In this document: positions 47,880-59,019 of the stretch, one piece after another | Numbering within the stretch: position 1 is the first letter of the stretch | Layout: every line of letters starts with the position of its first letter | NCBI GenBank assembly: GCA_009760855.2 | Contig: WPIO01000021.1 | Span: 866,001-930,000 of the forward strand | Reading direction: 5' to 3' | Length of the DNA stretch: 64,000 nt | Origin: Cristatella mucedo | Taxonomy: Eukaryota > Bryozoa > Phylactolaemata > Cristatellidae | Program-made: the position numbers and the translations under genes | Notes under the pieces: model-generated | What the model was told of the DNA's origin: nothing | The model's database searches: none | The model's input: only the letters and a program-made list of their open reading frames with translations

Positions 47880-48450
47880 ATCTCTTGTGGGCTTTGTCAA
47901 AGGGTTAGGGAGCATATCAACTAAAGGCACGGCTTCCACAGGTTTTGAGGTTCGTACGAAGTGTAACTAAAAGATTCAATTCAGGAAAGCGGGCCATTTG
48001 ATTCCTGGCCTGCTGGGGGGCTAGTTCCGATAGGTAGGCTAGAGAATGAAGGGACCTAAAAGTAAGGGACGGAACCGTGAAGTCAATACGCTGCTTGACT
48101 GAGAGCCAGCGCTGCTCGGAGAAAAGCGGTGTGACATGGCAACTGCCACGCTCACGACAGACAAACCTAGCTGCAGAGTTTTGCACCAACTGTAAGCGCC
48201 TGATTGCTCACGTAAAAGGGAGAATACAAACAGTATTCCTTTGTGTGCTTATGCGTGCTGACACTGCATTCTTCCACTAACCATCTTTTGCATGCTGACC
48301 CTGTGCTTGTCAGCTCTAATCATTTTTTCCTAGTAGACATTGTGCATACTATTACTACAAATATGATCATGCTTCCTTTACAGCCTATGTAAGGTGCCTG
48401 GAAAGAGATTAAGTTCTCTGAATACGTCATACAAGCTTATTATTATTATT
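47880..48450. mobile_element. LINE family B copy with inverted 5' part
   Basis: 47,917-48,189 on the minus strand encodes QNSAARFVCRERGSCHVTPL and LSVKQRIDF, matching the family B C-terminus. From about 48,225 the strand flips: 48,230-48,450 is sense family B 3' UTR and tail (CCTTTGTGTGCTTATGCGTGC ... AGATTAAGTTCTCTG ... (ATT)n). An inverted 5' segment joined to a sense 3' end is the known twin-priming outcome of LINE insertion; two independent copies are the alternative. Confidence 0.65.
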
Positions 48451-49917
48451 ATTAGTTCTCGTGTAACTCAAGGTTGGCTTAACACATTTAGGGTGCTCTG
48501 GTCTTGATTCAACGTAAAAACTAGCTTTCATCTAATTGCCAGGTTTCAGCAATTTAAGCTTCAAGGAGTTAAAAGAATCTGTGGTGCTCGAAAGCTGGAA
48601 GAAGCAATGGGTCGGTCAAACTGAGTGTCGCCTTCATAGAAACTGCAGATTATATCTTGCCTGGCGACTGTATAGGCAAGACTTAGTGTTGAAATCACGA
48701 AATAATAGGAACCTTAGAATGGATCCTCGGGGTATTTGTACTTTGGACCAGGATTACGTTGCTTGGGCGTCATGAACTGAGTCGTATGTTCCATTTCCGA
48801 AGCTTCCGGAGTTGTTATTTGCCTTATGCAATCGGGAAATTGATGCCAAGACAGCTGAGTGTGAGGATTTCCAAGTTATTTACTTGTTCCACAAAATTAA
48901 AGGCTCAGCAGGTTATGATACCAACGCGATTGAAGCCAACGCGAACGTGCAACGAACGCGAGTGAAGCGAATCCTGATTGAAGATCTTTGTCACAGACGC
49001 AGCTCATATAATTGCTACTAGTCCATGCAGACGCCTAACTCTACCGGTGACATTGGTGAAGCTGGAGCCTCGAAGCTATGCTAAAGAGTCCTATGTCACA
49101 CTGTCACACGCAGAAAAAGAGGGCGGAGGCAGAGCACGACGGCAATCGAGCAAGCCAATACCTTAATAACAAGTTCCTGTCAATAGCGTAGAACTGCATA
49201 TTCTTAGCTTTAGAAGAGCTACATTCGCCCTGCACACATGCTAAGATACAACGGACTAATCAACAATCTGGGTAGCATTTCACATGGCCTAAACCGTAGT
49301 CTGGAACTCGATGAGTTCCTAATAGTTGTAATTCCGGAAATGCCAGCAAATCGTAATCGCTGCCATGTTCAAATAGATTTAGCACGCACGTCGTTCGGTA
49401 GCGCACTCGGTAGACGAGAGTTTTATAGATAATTCGGTGATTTCATTGACATTAATAGCGGAGCTTGCACTAGCATAATCGTAGATGTAAAATTGTGGCT
49501 AAGTTCGCACCGGAAACTTGTTTTTATCTAATATGATATTTCGCCAATCGAGGCGAAGAATAATGGTCTCTTTCCAAAGCTAAACAACGGCCAATGGTAG
49601 TGCTCTGCATGGCTTGTGAAGCTTAGTTATCACTCGCCTCATAGCTAAGGCTGAAAAACATGCCGTTTGACAGAAATTATGAAAACCTTAATGTCGGCAA
49701 AGGCTTCTTCATAATATTTTCTTCGCTTTTACTGTCCTTCGATTCCAATAGACCTCTTTGGCAAAGCTGACTTGTTGTGCTCCAAAATAAGAAAATGTGT
49801 GCCGTGTTTTCCGAAAGTATACAGGATTATAGCATCAGGATAACTGATGGCCTCTCACGACCTACAATGTTTTTGATTTTTTCTTAGTTCTTCTAAGGCA
49901 TTAAGGAATATTAAAAT
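48451..49917. other. No gene recognised
   Basis: Several 60-80-codon frames but none with a family motif; probably downstream intergenic sequence of the collagen-C4-like gene. Confidence 0.5.
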
Positions 49918-50110
49918 TGGCTTGTAATAAATAAATAAATACTAGCTGATTCAACAGCCTATTTTTGTATAGCGACAGAAAAGCCTTGGCGGCTATCACC
50001 ACCGCTTGCAGTAGCGATAAAGGATCGCACACCACAGGATTCGAACCCACGACCTCGGGGCCGAGGTCGTGAAAAGCAACCGCCTTACCTAGCAAGCCAT
50101 TACGGCTAAC
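49918..50110 (-). mobile_element. SINE S1 copy
   Basis: Reversed: tail TACTAGCTGATTCAACAGCC, body GGCTATCACCACCGCTTGCA, intact B box GGATTCGAACCC and head GCCTTACCTAGCAAGCC. It lies about 250 bp downstream of the stop of the collagen-C4-like exon. Confidence 0.78.
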
Positions 50111-50359
50111 CTAATGCAGTACGGGAAAACGGCACGCACACCTGGATACGTGATTTCCTAAGAACACATGATTTATAGTTACCTTGGGATTCCCAAAAGC
50201 TACTAGTGTCAGTTTCAATGCAATGTCCCGGTTTTATGGACTCGTCTGGTTTCACCGTAGCTGAAGCTACTTCAAGCAGCAACAATTCTGAACCTTGTAT
50301 CTATTATTTCTGAGCACTTCAATTATTGTGTACGGCTGCTAGTGCATGCACAAGTCTCC

Positions 50360-50823
50360 TTATTTGGAGCACATCGCGCAGGTTATTTCTCGGTTGTTAA
50401 TGTACTCGGGACAGGGAAGTGACCCACACTGGGCCTCCACTTTGTACATCAAAGCTCCGTTCTCGTCTCTGTACCCCGCTGGATCAGCCTCTGGCTCTTC
50501 GTCCAAGCATATGAAGTCGTAGCCATGCTTATGAGTAGGATGGCTGGAAACCAAATAGCCCTTGTATTCAGTTTTCCATCCTTCATGACATCTGAGCCGA
50601 CCCGGCAACATGTAGACAGTGCTTCGATGAGGAATACGGCACACAGCGCATGGTGGATTGTGATTGAATACTGCCGACACGTGTACAGTTTCGTACTCTC
50701 CTCCGTAGAGGTAAGCTGCTCCAGAGGCGCCATCCGTGTATCGGCCCCACTGTGGGTCACGGGGCATGCATAGATAATTCGACGAACCTCCAGTGTGGTC
50801 GAAGTGAGATCCGGCCACAGATC
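50360..50823 (-). CDS. 3'-terminal exon of a short-chain-collagen-C4-like secreted protein
   Basis: The frame runs from an acceptor CCGGTTATAG (exon starts at 50823, phase 1) to a TAA at 50362-50360. The roughly 154 residues carry the hallmark order of this family: H-x-x-G-G-x-x-N-Y-L-C, then Y-G-x-E-Y, then V-P/P-C-A-V-C, then LRCHEGWKTEY-x-GYLVS, then G-A-L-x-Y-x-V-E-A-x-C-x-x-LPCPEY and a final T-C-x-x-C. Nine cysteines suggest a disulfide-bonded extracellular fold. Related predicted proteins in molluscs, cnidarians, sponges and lancelets are annotated short-chain collagen C4-like, often with an N-terminal signal and Gly-X-Y repeats. No collagen repeat or signal exon was recognised upstream (above 50,823). 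The exon is intact, with no stop or shift. Its role is not known. Confidence 0.8.
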
Positions 50824-51661
50824 CTATAACCGGAAAAATCAAGAGGCATTACGCCAAATGCGGCACCCTGCTCATAGTTTTGACGTAAATATTGGCTAGG
50901 AAAATTGAATGCCTCGCTAATCAAAACGAGCCTGTTATTTGAAACCACTAAGTCGCACAAAAGAGGTAACAATAGGAGTTCACAAAGCATAGAAAGAAAT
51001 TGGTTCAAACTCGCAAAAGAATATCAGATCGTATTTCAAGCACGTCTGTTTACTGTTTCAAGAGATTGTCACCCTGAAATCTTGAAAATAAATAGAGCTG
51101 GAACACTGCTGATACGAGCGAATCACTGATGCTTAACATGGTTAATTTTTTTATGGAATCTCACCGAGCATGTGCATTTCTTCTAGCCAACTTTATGTAA
51201 AAGTGTTTTATATTTTAAGAGATTCTTCACTGAATTTTTCTGAGAATTGTTTGGCCACTTGGCTATATTCATCGTCGCACAAAAACCTGATAGCTATGTC
51301 ATCGCAAGATAATGATTTGTGGAATAATGAAAACATGTTCACAGGTTTTCTGTTCCTACTTTTAATTCGATGTACACAAGGTGTCGTATAGAGGTACTCA
51401 AAATCATTTCTATACAGCTTCCCCTTGGTCTGCTTACAAAATTCCTACAGCCTCCTAACTAGACTTATAAAGTCAGAATTCGTGACACCATGTTTTGTGA
51501 AATATCACAAATAGCAGAAAAGCAATTTTTTTTAAACGCAAACATTTTAATTTAATTTCAGAAAAACAATTGGGGATAAATGTTTACCTTTATCAGCTCT
51601 TTTAATCAAATAGTTTTTTCCTAATTACCACCAGAGGGGCAGGATAGGGTATATAAGAAAA

Positions 51662-51695
<34 letters not shown>

Positions 51696-52484
51696 TCAAA
51701 AACATTCTTGGAACGAAAGATCTAGCTTTTATTTAAGAGAATTTCTATTCAGCCGAAGAGAATTTTTGGTGCATTCACAGAAAAATACATAGACACTCAA
51801 ATTATTTAATAATGTTTATATTCAGCATAACCGTATGAACATAAAAAGCGTTTAAAATCGCAATCTTGTGAATTACCTTTGACAACTAAGATAGATTGGC
51901 TCAACGAATAGTTAAGCTTATGATCTACTTTCATGAGTTAATAGAGTTAATCGAAGGCAGCCACGAAGGCAGAGACCTTAATGATATTGAACTTATCTAC
52001 TGGGGCACCAATCTAGCCATTTGATTGAGCTGAATGTCTGAAACATGAGAAACTTGTATGCCGCATATCTTGGTGCCTGTCGCTAATCAAGCACGATTAC
52101 GATCAATACATTTTGCAACTGATTTAAAAACTGGTGAATCGGCTCCTCAATTTTTGTTAAGGCCTTAAGAGTTTACTGTAGAGAAAGTACAGACGTTCAG
52201 AAATGTTTCATCTTCAACACATGAGCTTGGAGTATTTAATGATTCAACCGACCTCTGTGAGCCATAACACAATCTAACAGATCCGGTGAGTGCCGCCAGG
52301 CCACTGTCCTAGCTCCGAGGCTAGCTGTCACAGGTTGTCTGGCTGTAAGGTTGGCTCTTGCTTGCCAGCTGCATGCCTTTTATAGACACGGGCCAATCTC
52401 TAGCCCCTCAGAAGCTCCCATTACCTCGTAGCACTCTCCCAAATGTCTCGATTCAAAAATTACTGAATGGGTTGATTGGACTCT
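50824..52484. other. Likely intron of the collagen-C4-like gene
   Basis: Lies directly 5' of the terminal exon. AT-rich with a (TA)n run. No Gly-X-Y or signal-peptide exon was found here or further upstream. Confidence 0.45.
51663..51693. repeat. (TA)n microsatellite
   Basis: About 15 TA units in an AT-rich stretch. Confidence 0.95.
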
Positions 52485-52670
52485 CTTATGGATAGCCTAG
52501 GAGGCAAGATGCTTGCTCTTCACGATCGAGGTCGTGAGTTTGAATATTGCTATTAGCGATACTTAATAGCTAACTGCAATTGGTGGTTATAGCTGGTTAG
52601 GCTCTTCTGACGGTACAAATTAGGCCGTTAAAATCAGCTAATACTTATTTATTTACTTTTTATTTCACTG
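52485..52670 (+). mobile_element. SINE S1 copy (first of three in a row)
   Basis: GATCGAGGTCGTGAGTTTGA, GCAATTGGTGGTTATAGC and tail GTTAAAATCAGCTAATACTT followed by a T-rich end. Confidence 0.65.
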
Positions 52671-52844
52671 TAGATGTTTTTATAAGCACATTTGCTAGTT
52701 TCAATTGACACAACTTTATCCCCTTCTCAGTAAATGCCGTGAAAAATGGCTTCGCAGTGTGAACCGTGATCCTTGCTGTAGTTGCTACCCGGCGACGTTC
52801 ATACTTCCAATTTTGGCATGTTTTACGGTGTAACAGTCACAAAC

Positions 52845-53015
52845 TGGGCGGTCGTAGCCCAGAAGTTAACACCTTTGCTCTTCAAAACCAAGGTCGAGGG
52901 TACAAATTCTGCCGTAGGCGATTCTTTATTGCCATCTGCAAGCGGCGGTGAAAACCGTCATGACTATTCTCCCGCTATACTAACAAGGCTGTTAAATCAG
53001 CTACTATTTTTTATG
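52845..53015 (+). mobile_element. SINE S1 copy (second of three)
   Basis: GGTCGTAGCCCAGAAG head, CAAGGTCGAGGGTACAAATTC, GCAAGCGGCGGTGAAAACCG and tail GGCTGTTAAATCAGCTACTA. Confidence 0.65.
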
Positions 53016-53029
53016 GAACCACTGGTTTG

Positions 53030-53195
53030 GTATGTTCTGGATAAGGTGCTTGCACTTAATGACCTAGGTCGCGATTTCGAGTCCTACAGCAGGCAATTCT
53101 TAACTGTCCACTGCGAATGCGAGTGATATCCGCTGATACTCGTCTGCTGCTATATAGATGTCTTTTGAATAAGCTGACCTTTACTTTATTCAAAG
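53030..53195 (+). mobile_element. SINE S1 copy (third of three)
   Basis: ATAAGGTGCTTGCACTTAATGACC, GGTCGCGATTTCGAGTCCT, GAGTGATATCCGCTGATAC and a diverged tail GAATAAGCTGACC. Confidence 0.6.
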
Positions 53196-53751
53196 CAGCA
53201 GTGTTTTCATAAGCGTAATGACTCTCCAAGCCCATCGTTTGTGACAAGCAATGTGATTGTAGCACATGGCCCCTACTATTATGCAAAGAAGCTGAGGTGC
53301 CGGAGAATCAATATCGCTGTGCTTAATATCGCTGATATCGCCATCGGCGCCGATGCAGTTTTATCTGCCATACCTTCCCTGAACATACGTATATTGTAAT
53401 ATCAGATTGAAATGTCATGGCGAGTGTGCCCATATATGAGCATATGTCCACAAACCACGGTCAAGTCGTTGTGCCTACTCTTGCTGCATGCATCGACGAT
53501 CTACTGAACTTGAGGCACTGCTCCAGAGCGAATCGGATTGAACAACCGTTTATAAAATCGGTCCATAACTAACTCACACTAATAGCAGCATTTTTTCCTG
53601 CAGCATTATTTCAGTGGTGCTTACATCGAAATTTCGAAAGAGTAATAAGTTAGTTGATGCTTGCCAAACTAAACTTTAATGAAAGCCAGCGGTCGCTTCG
53701 CTGTCAATGCTCTGACGATGCCTTTTGTACTTGGCTGTATTTCTTGCAGAG

Positions 53752-53935
53752 AGTAATAATAATAATAAACCTTATAAAGCGCCCTCAGAGAACACAATCT
53801 TTTTCTAGGCGCTTTAAATTTGCTGGAAAGAGAAACGAGATTGAATGGTGAGTAGTATAATGCTTGATAAACAACATTGATAGCTTGTTTAGGGGTGACA
53901 TGCACAGGGTCAGCATGCAATCAAAGTTATAGGAG
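53752..53935 (-). mobile_element. LINE family B 3' end
   Basis: Reversed tail (AATAATAATAATAAACC), CCTCAGAGAACACAATC, GGCGCTTTAAATTTGCTGG and UTR block GGGGTGACATGCACAGGGTC, matching 11,990-12,150. Confidence 0.7.
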
Positions 53936-54229
53936 GCAGCCTGCTTCGGCCGGCTTCACTCTCAGATTTAGCAAATGATAGCAAGGCTTGGAGGGCGTGT
54001 CCTGGAGCGAGCTGCAGACTTCATCCTTCACCTATTTCTTAGCGAGCACATGACTCGCTGGTCCCCTTTGCTTTATGCCTATGAAGCAGCCAGGCAGGCG
54101 TACCTGAGTAGACGAGCTCGTTGTCAGCCGGACAAACAGTTCGTCCCCACCTCGTATACACGGCAGCGCCGTCTGGACCAATGAAGACCGGCCAGCTCAA
54201 GTCTTGCTCTCTCGATGTTCTATTTTCGG

Positions 54230-55135
54230 AAGCTCTGGCAGCACCTACTGCCGAGCGCTTGCTTGCTTGTCCGACGTTCTACAATGTTCGACAGAAACCT
54301 GACGCGGCCACTCGTACAAGGGATCGGAATAATTTTAACTGCCTTTAGCGTACTTCCAGGGCACGCCGCTAGCGAACTCTCTCTCCCGCCACAATAATTA
54401 AGAGACGATATTCCTTGATTCTCACGGCATTCGCTTTAAGCCAGCAACAGAAGAAAGGTTTTTTATAACGTTTAATTTTTGGCAGGGACACTGACAAGAC
54501 ACACGAGAGCATGTCGGCTGACAAGGCTAATTCGTTTGAGAAGGTCAATGATACATGTTTATACGTGCATGCCATCGCTACGAGGCTGCATTACCGCGTT
54601 GGTACTGTTACAAACTTGCTATAGCAGCATCTGCAATAAAGTCCCTAGTTATAATAACAGCGCTACTAACAGCGTTAATCTTTGATGACGAGTAAAAAAT
54701 AGCGTTGAAGCTGGGAATACGAAGAAAGTTAAGCTAATTTAACAGTCTCATCATTTAGCGGGCAGAGGTGCCCATTATTAAGCGGGCAGAGGTGCCTTCA
54801 TGGCTAGCATCTCCCCTTGCAGTGGTTAGTAAAGGATAAACCACTGCGGGACTCGAACCCAGGACCCGTGTCGTGACGAGCGAGCGCCTTACCCCTGAGC
54901 TAGGACCCAGGGACAACCGTTAATGAGTAGTAAAACAGCATGAATATACGCTGGAACGCCATACAGCATCAATAATATGTATGCATCAAAAGCAGTGCTT
55001 GCGTCAATATATTCAGGAACGCCAACGGTAACGGTCTGTTGCAATCAGACATAAAGCTGTTGGAAGAAGATCCAAATTTTCTTCAGTATTCCAGCGCACC
55101 GTATTAAAAATGCAGCCTCGTCATTTCAATAAATC
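54230..55135 (+). repeat. Large imperfect inverted repeat, left arm
   Basis: Shared with the right arm in reverse: GGCAGC...CTTGCTTGCTT..CGACGTTCTACAA at the outer end, GATTCTCACGGCATTCGC..TAAGCCAG, GACTTTATTGCAGATG (reversed), CAGCTTCAACGC / CACCGC, the SINE, AACAGCATGAATATACGCTGG, CAAAAGCAGTG and CGCACCGTATTAAAAATGCA at the inner end. Confidence 0.75.
54735..54915 (-). mobile_element. tRNA-derived SINE inside the left arm of the large inverted repeat
   Basis: Reversed B box GGGACTCGAACCC and head TACCCCTGAGCTAGGACCC; body TGGCTAGCATCTCCCCTTGC. A 22-bp unit, AGCGGGCAGAGGTGCC..., is tandemly duplicated at 54,758-54,795. It corresponds to the copy at 57,630-57,800. Confidence 0.7.
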
Positions 55136-56059
55136 GTGAATATAGAATCAAGGGCAATGCAGGATAATCGAGGCCATATGTTGGCAATTGACGCGTATAA
55201 TTTTTTGGTTAGTGTAACGCGCCATCGTTTCAATACGTCGACTTATGCCCCTCTCAAAGCAACTATTCCCTTGGAGAGTTTACTTTCCCTCATGTGGGCG
55301 CTGCAAACCTTCCTACTTGGCGAGCGGAGTATCGCTCTCTTGCATTCAAAGCGGCGTTGCTTGGCGAGCCTATCGTTTGGATACCGCTCTTACCACACCA
55401 GACTTTCTAAGTGTGCAATACAAAGGCATGCGAGCTATCTTTAAGGCTGATACATTGATTGGAGGAAGTTGTGAGTTTGTCGCACTTATTATAACTTCGT
55501 GCTCAATGTTCATAAGCTCTTAAATTCTTGTCGGATAAAATGCAATTGAAAGGGACAAATCACAAAGGCGTTTCAACACAGACCTACAAAAATCCCTGGA
55601 GTGATGTCGCTCGAAAGCACCTTAACATGCCGCCTGGGACGAGCACTGCTCTGGTGGTTAGGGGCTCAATCCAGCACCGAGTCTGAAGCTTCGCGTCTGC
55701 TATCAACAAAGACAGCAGCAGCCTTGCCAAGCTCAACTTACGTTCTCTAGCTGCTGAAGCCGACTCTCCACACTTTGGCTACTGTACAAGGACCACGACG
55801 CTATAGCTGCACAGAAAAGCACCACAGTTAGGCCACAGGCGTTTTGCTTCGTGACGGCCATCGCTGTCGTTGCTCAAGTTACAGCGTCGCGAGAGCGCCT
55901 CTGCCTTTACGCAGCTATTTGCCGTGGGTATATTAAGAGCTGGACGCCAGGGCAGAGGGCAAAGGGCGGGGCAGAGAATGCGACCCGATCAACCCTGAAC
56001 CGAGCCTATGAGCTGCTGGCGCAGCTAGCAGCTGCCGGTGCATTGCCTGCTTGACGCTG

Positions 56060-57400
56060 ACTACGTGTCCGACGAATTACCACAACCCAACACAATACAC
56101 TCTAATTAGGCTAAAATTGACAAAACATTGGCAATGCTGAGCTTAAATCTCGAGTGGATATTATAGTACATCTTCAATTGTATTTATCCGCCAAATTTCC
56201 TTTCATTGTACGCAGGCGCCATCCTACAAATGAGCTGTAACAAAGAAATTGTACCGCAATCCACTTTAAGTCACCAAAAATCCACTAAAATCAGCCGTGC
56301 AAACCTAAAAAGAGTTTGGAATATAAAACGACGCTATATTTAAAGTGAACCCACCAAATTTAGCGTAATTTCGCGAACGCGTTCTCATGAAGTCTGCTGA
56401 TATATATAGTGCAGCGTCCCAGGCAAATATCACGATCCACCATATTCCTCCGCAAAACGAAAGAAATCCTATGCGAAAAGCTCCATTTTTTATTGCTTAC
56501 GACAATGCACTCCGTGAAAATTTTACTAAAAAAGCTACATCTGCATTGACACTGGCAATCTTGTGCAATGCGCTGCAGCCGTCATTTCAACCAAATCGAA
56601 TGCGTACAATTGCGAGACATGAATGGCTATCGGCAACAATGACCCAGGCCAATTATATAGCCCGTTGTAAGTCGACGAGAAATTAGCCGTGCGGAGCTCC
56701 ATTTGTCATTAAATATGACATTTCGCCACGTCCAATGTGAAACCGTGGCATTTGTAAGCTGCTTTGCTCGTTAACTAGTAGCAATACATGGCAATCAACA
56801 GCAATGGTAGGGAAAACTAGCGAAATCCTCACAACATTGACAAGATTGGCTGTGCAAAACTGCAACTGTCATTCCACATAACATCTCATTGAGCGCGAGC
56901 ATAATTTGCACTCGTTGTGCCTGTTTAATCGATGACAATGCAAGACAATCGATGGCAATAGTCCGGAAAAAAAAAGTCAATCTATGGCGGTCTGTTGAAA
57001 TCAGACACAAAGCTGGTAAGAAAAGGTCCAACTTTTCTTGATTATTACAGCGAACTCTATTAAAAGTGCAAGCACATCCTTTCAATCAATCGCGTACGTA
57101 CAATCGATGTCAATTCGTAGCAATCGATAGCAATGGCCCGTCTTCTACCTCAGCCCGTTTCCAATTGACTAGCCATTGGCTGTTCGAAGCTCTAATTATC
57201 ATGCCACGTAGCTTTTACTGTGTGCGCACATACTCTCACCTATTGTGCGCTTTATACCTTGGTCAATGAAACGCAGCTTAAGTTTAGTTGACTCTTCACA
57301 ACAGTTACAAAAATGCAAGCAGATTTTGGTACATTTTTAACGAACCATTATAGATTTCCATATTTTACCCGACCATTGCCATCGATTTTTGTGCAATGTT
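56060..57400. repeat. ~180-bp monomer repeat block
   Basis: Starts GTCCGACGAATTACCAC and shares CTCTAATTAGGCTAA and GAGTGGATA-TATAGTACATCT with the 31,550 block. Landmarks at about 56,139, 56,301, 56,476, 56,690, 56,856 and 57,187. It runs into the right arm of the large inverted repeat. Confidence 0.68.
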
Positions 57401-57629
57401 CTCAAATGTAGGTTCTTGATTGATTGAAAGGACGTGGTTGCATTTTTAATACAGTGCGCTTTAATAATCAAGAAAAGTTGGACCTTCTCCCAATAGCTTT
57501 GTGTCTGACCGTTATCGTTGGCGTTCCTGAATATATTTATGCATACACTGCTTTTGATGCATATCTATCATATTATTGGAGCATATACGGCGTTCCAGCG
57601 TATATTCATGCTGTTTTGCGACTCGTTAG

Positions 57630-57800
57630 CCGTTGCCCGTGGGTCTTAGCTCGGGTGTAAGGTGCTCGCTCGTCACAACACGGGTCCTGGGTTCGAATCC
57701 TGCAGTGGATGATCCTTTACTAACCATTGCAAGGGGAGATGCTAGCCATGAAGGCCCCTCTGCCCGCTAAATGTGAGGCTGTAAAGTTAGCTTAACTTTC
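57630..57800 (+). mobile_element. tRNA-derived SINE inside the right arm of the large inverted repeat
   Basis: Head GGGTCTTAGCTCGGGTGTAAGG, intact B box GGGTTCGAATCC, body GCAAGGGGAGATGCTAGCC and tail GAGGCTGTAAAGTTAGC. It lacks the 22-bp duplication of its partner. Confidence 0.75.
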
Positions 57801-58040
57801 TTCGTGTTCCCAGCTTCACCGCTATTTTTCACTCGTCAGCAAGGATTAAAGCAGTTTATCGCTGGGAGTGTAGCCCGGGACTTTATTGCAGATGTTGCGA
57901 CAGCAAGTTTGCAACAGTACGATAGCGGTCACGCAGCCTTGTGGCAATGGCAAGCACGTATAGACATGTATCACTGACCTTTCAGGGTTTACTCGTTAAC
58001 TCTCAGCCGCCATGCGCTCACGCGTCTCGTCCAGTTACCC

Positions 58041-58132
58041 TGCTTAAATTTCTGCCTAAATTTGTGCCTAAATTTAAGCCTAAATTGAGCCTAAAATTGA
58101 GCCTAAATTATAGCCTAAAATTAAAAATTGAC
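58041..58132. repeat. Short tandem units GCCTAAATT
   Basis: Six or seven diverged 13-16-bp units centred on GCCTAAATT. Confidence 0.8.
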
Positions 58133-58217
58133 AATTAAAATGAAAAAACATTACATCTGTGGCTGGCTTAAAGCGAATACCGTGAGAATCAAGCAACATC
58201 GTCTCCCTATTGTTTTG

Positions 58218-58219
<2 letters not shown>

Positions 58220-58270
<51 letters not shown>
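58220..58270. repeat. (GA)n microsatellite
   Basis: About 25 GA units with an AAA interruption, in the right arm of the large inverted repeat; the left arm has only a short CTCTCTCC at the matching place. Confidence 0.95.
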
Positions 58271-58271
<1 letters not shown>

Positions 58272-59019
58272 TCGCTGGCGGCGTGCCTTAAAAGTAGGCC
58301 AAAGACTGTTAGAATTAGTCCGATATATTGTATGCGTAGCCACGTCAGGTTTCTGTCGAACGTTGTAGAACGCCGGAAAAGCAAGCAAGGGATCGTACCT
58401 GGTCGTATACTAGCTGCCATAAGCAATCTTAAAAAAACGAGTATTTGTGTATAAAAGCATCACTGAAGGTCATTCGTGTGCGAACGCCATTGTTTCGAGG
58501 TCATTTAGACCACCAAAAAGTTGAAACTTGAAACGTTGGTATCCTAAATTCATCATACACTGAGAGTAACAGTTCATGAGTTATGATAATTTAGAACCAT
58601 GTCATAATCTACAGTTTAGATCATTTAAAAGTGATCTAAAGAAATGGATGATCAGTTTTACACTATAGCCAGCTACTTGTACTTGAATTCACCTGCGGTG
58701 ATTGGAATAAGTTCCACGCTAAAGACAATTTTGGTATGTTCAAGTATGAACGCTCGTATTTGATGTTGTGCTACTTAGGGTTCCTGCAAAACTGTCAGTT
58801 TTTGAAGAAACAGCTATTTACTGTTCAAAAGCTGTCAAACGCTATACTTTTCCGATTTCTTGTTTTTTCACAAATTTTTTTCAATAGCTTATTTTTGTAA
58901 CAAACACCGTTTTATTTTAATTGAATGTGTGATAAGTTCTAAATCAATGCATTTTTACTTCTTATAATAATATTTCAAGATTACAGGTGCATCAAGAAAC
59001 TTGTCTGGAAGACGCGATC

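Larger units (their letters stand above)
57400..58428 (-). repeat. Large imperfect inverted repeat, right arm
   Basis: Reverse counterpart of 54,230-55,135. The extra length comes from a (GA)n run (58,220-58,270) and a run of short GCCTAAATT units (58,041-58,130) that are absent or short in the left arm. Confidence 0.75.

Noticed and set aside
50005-50100. tRNA gene
   Set aside because: The A and B boxes belong to a SINE head followed by the S1 body and tail; the other tRNA-like heads in the window were rejected for the same reason.
58128-58454. Open frames with Arg-Glu or Ser-Leu runs
   Set aside because: Produced by the (GA)n microsatellite.
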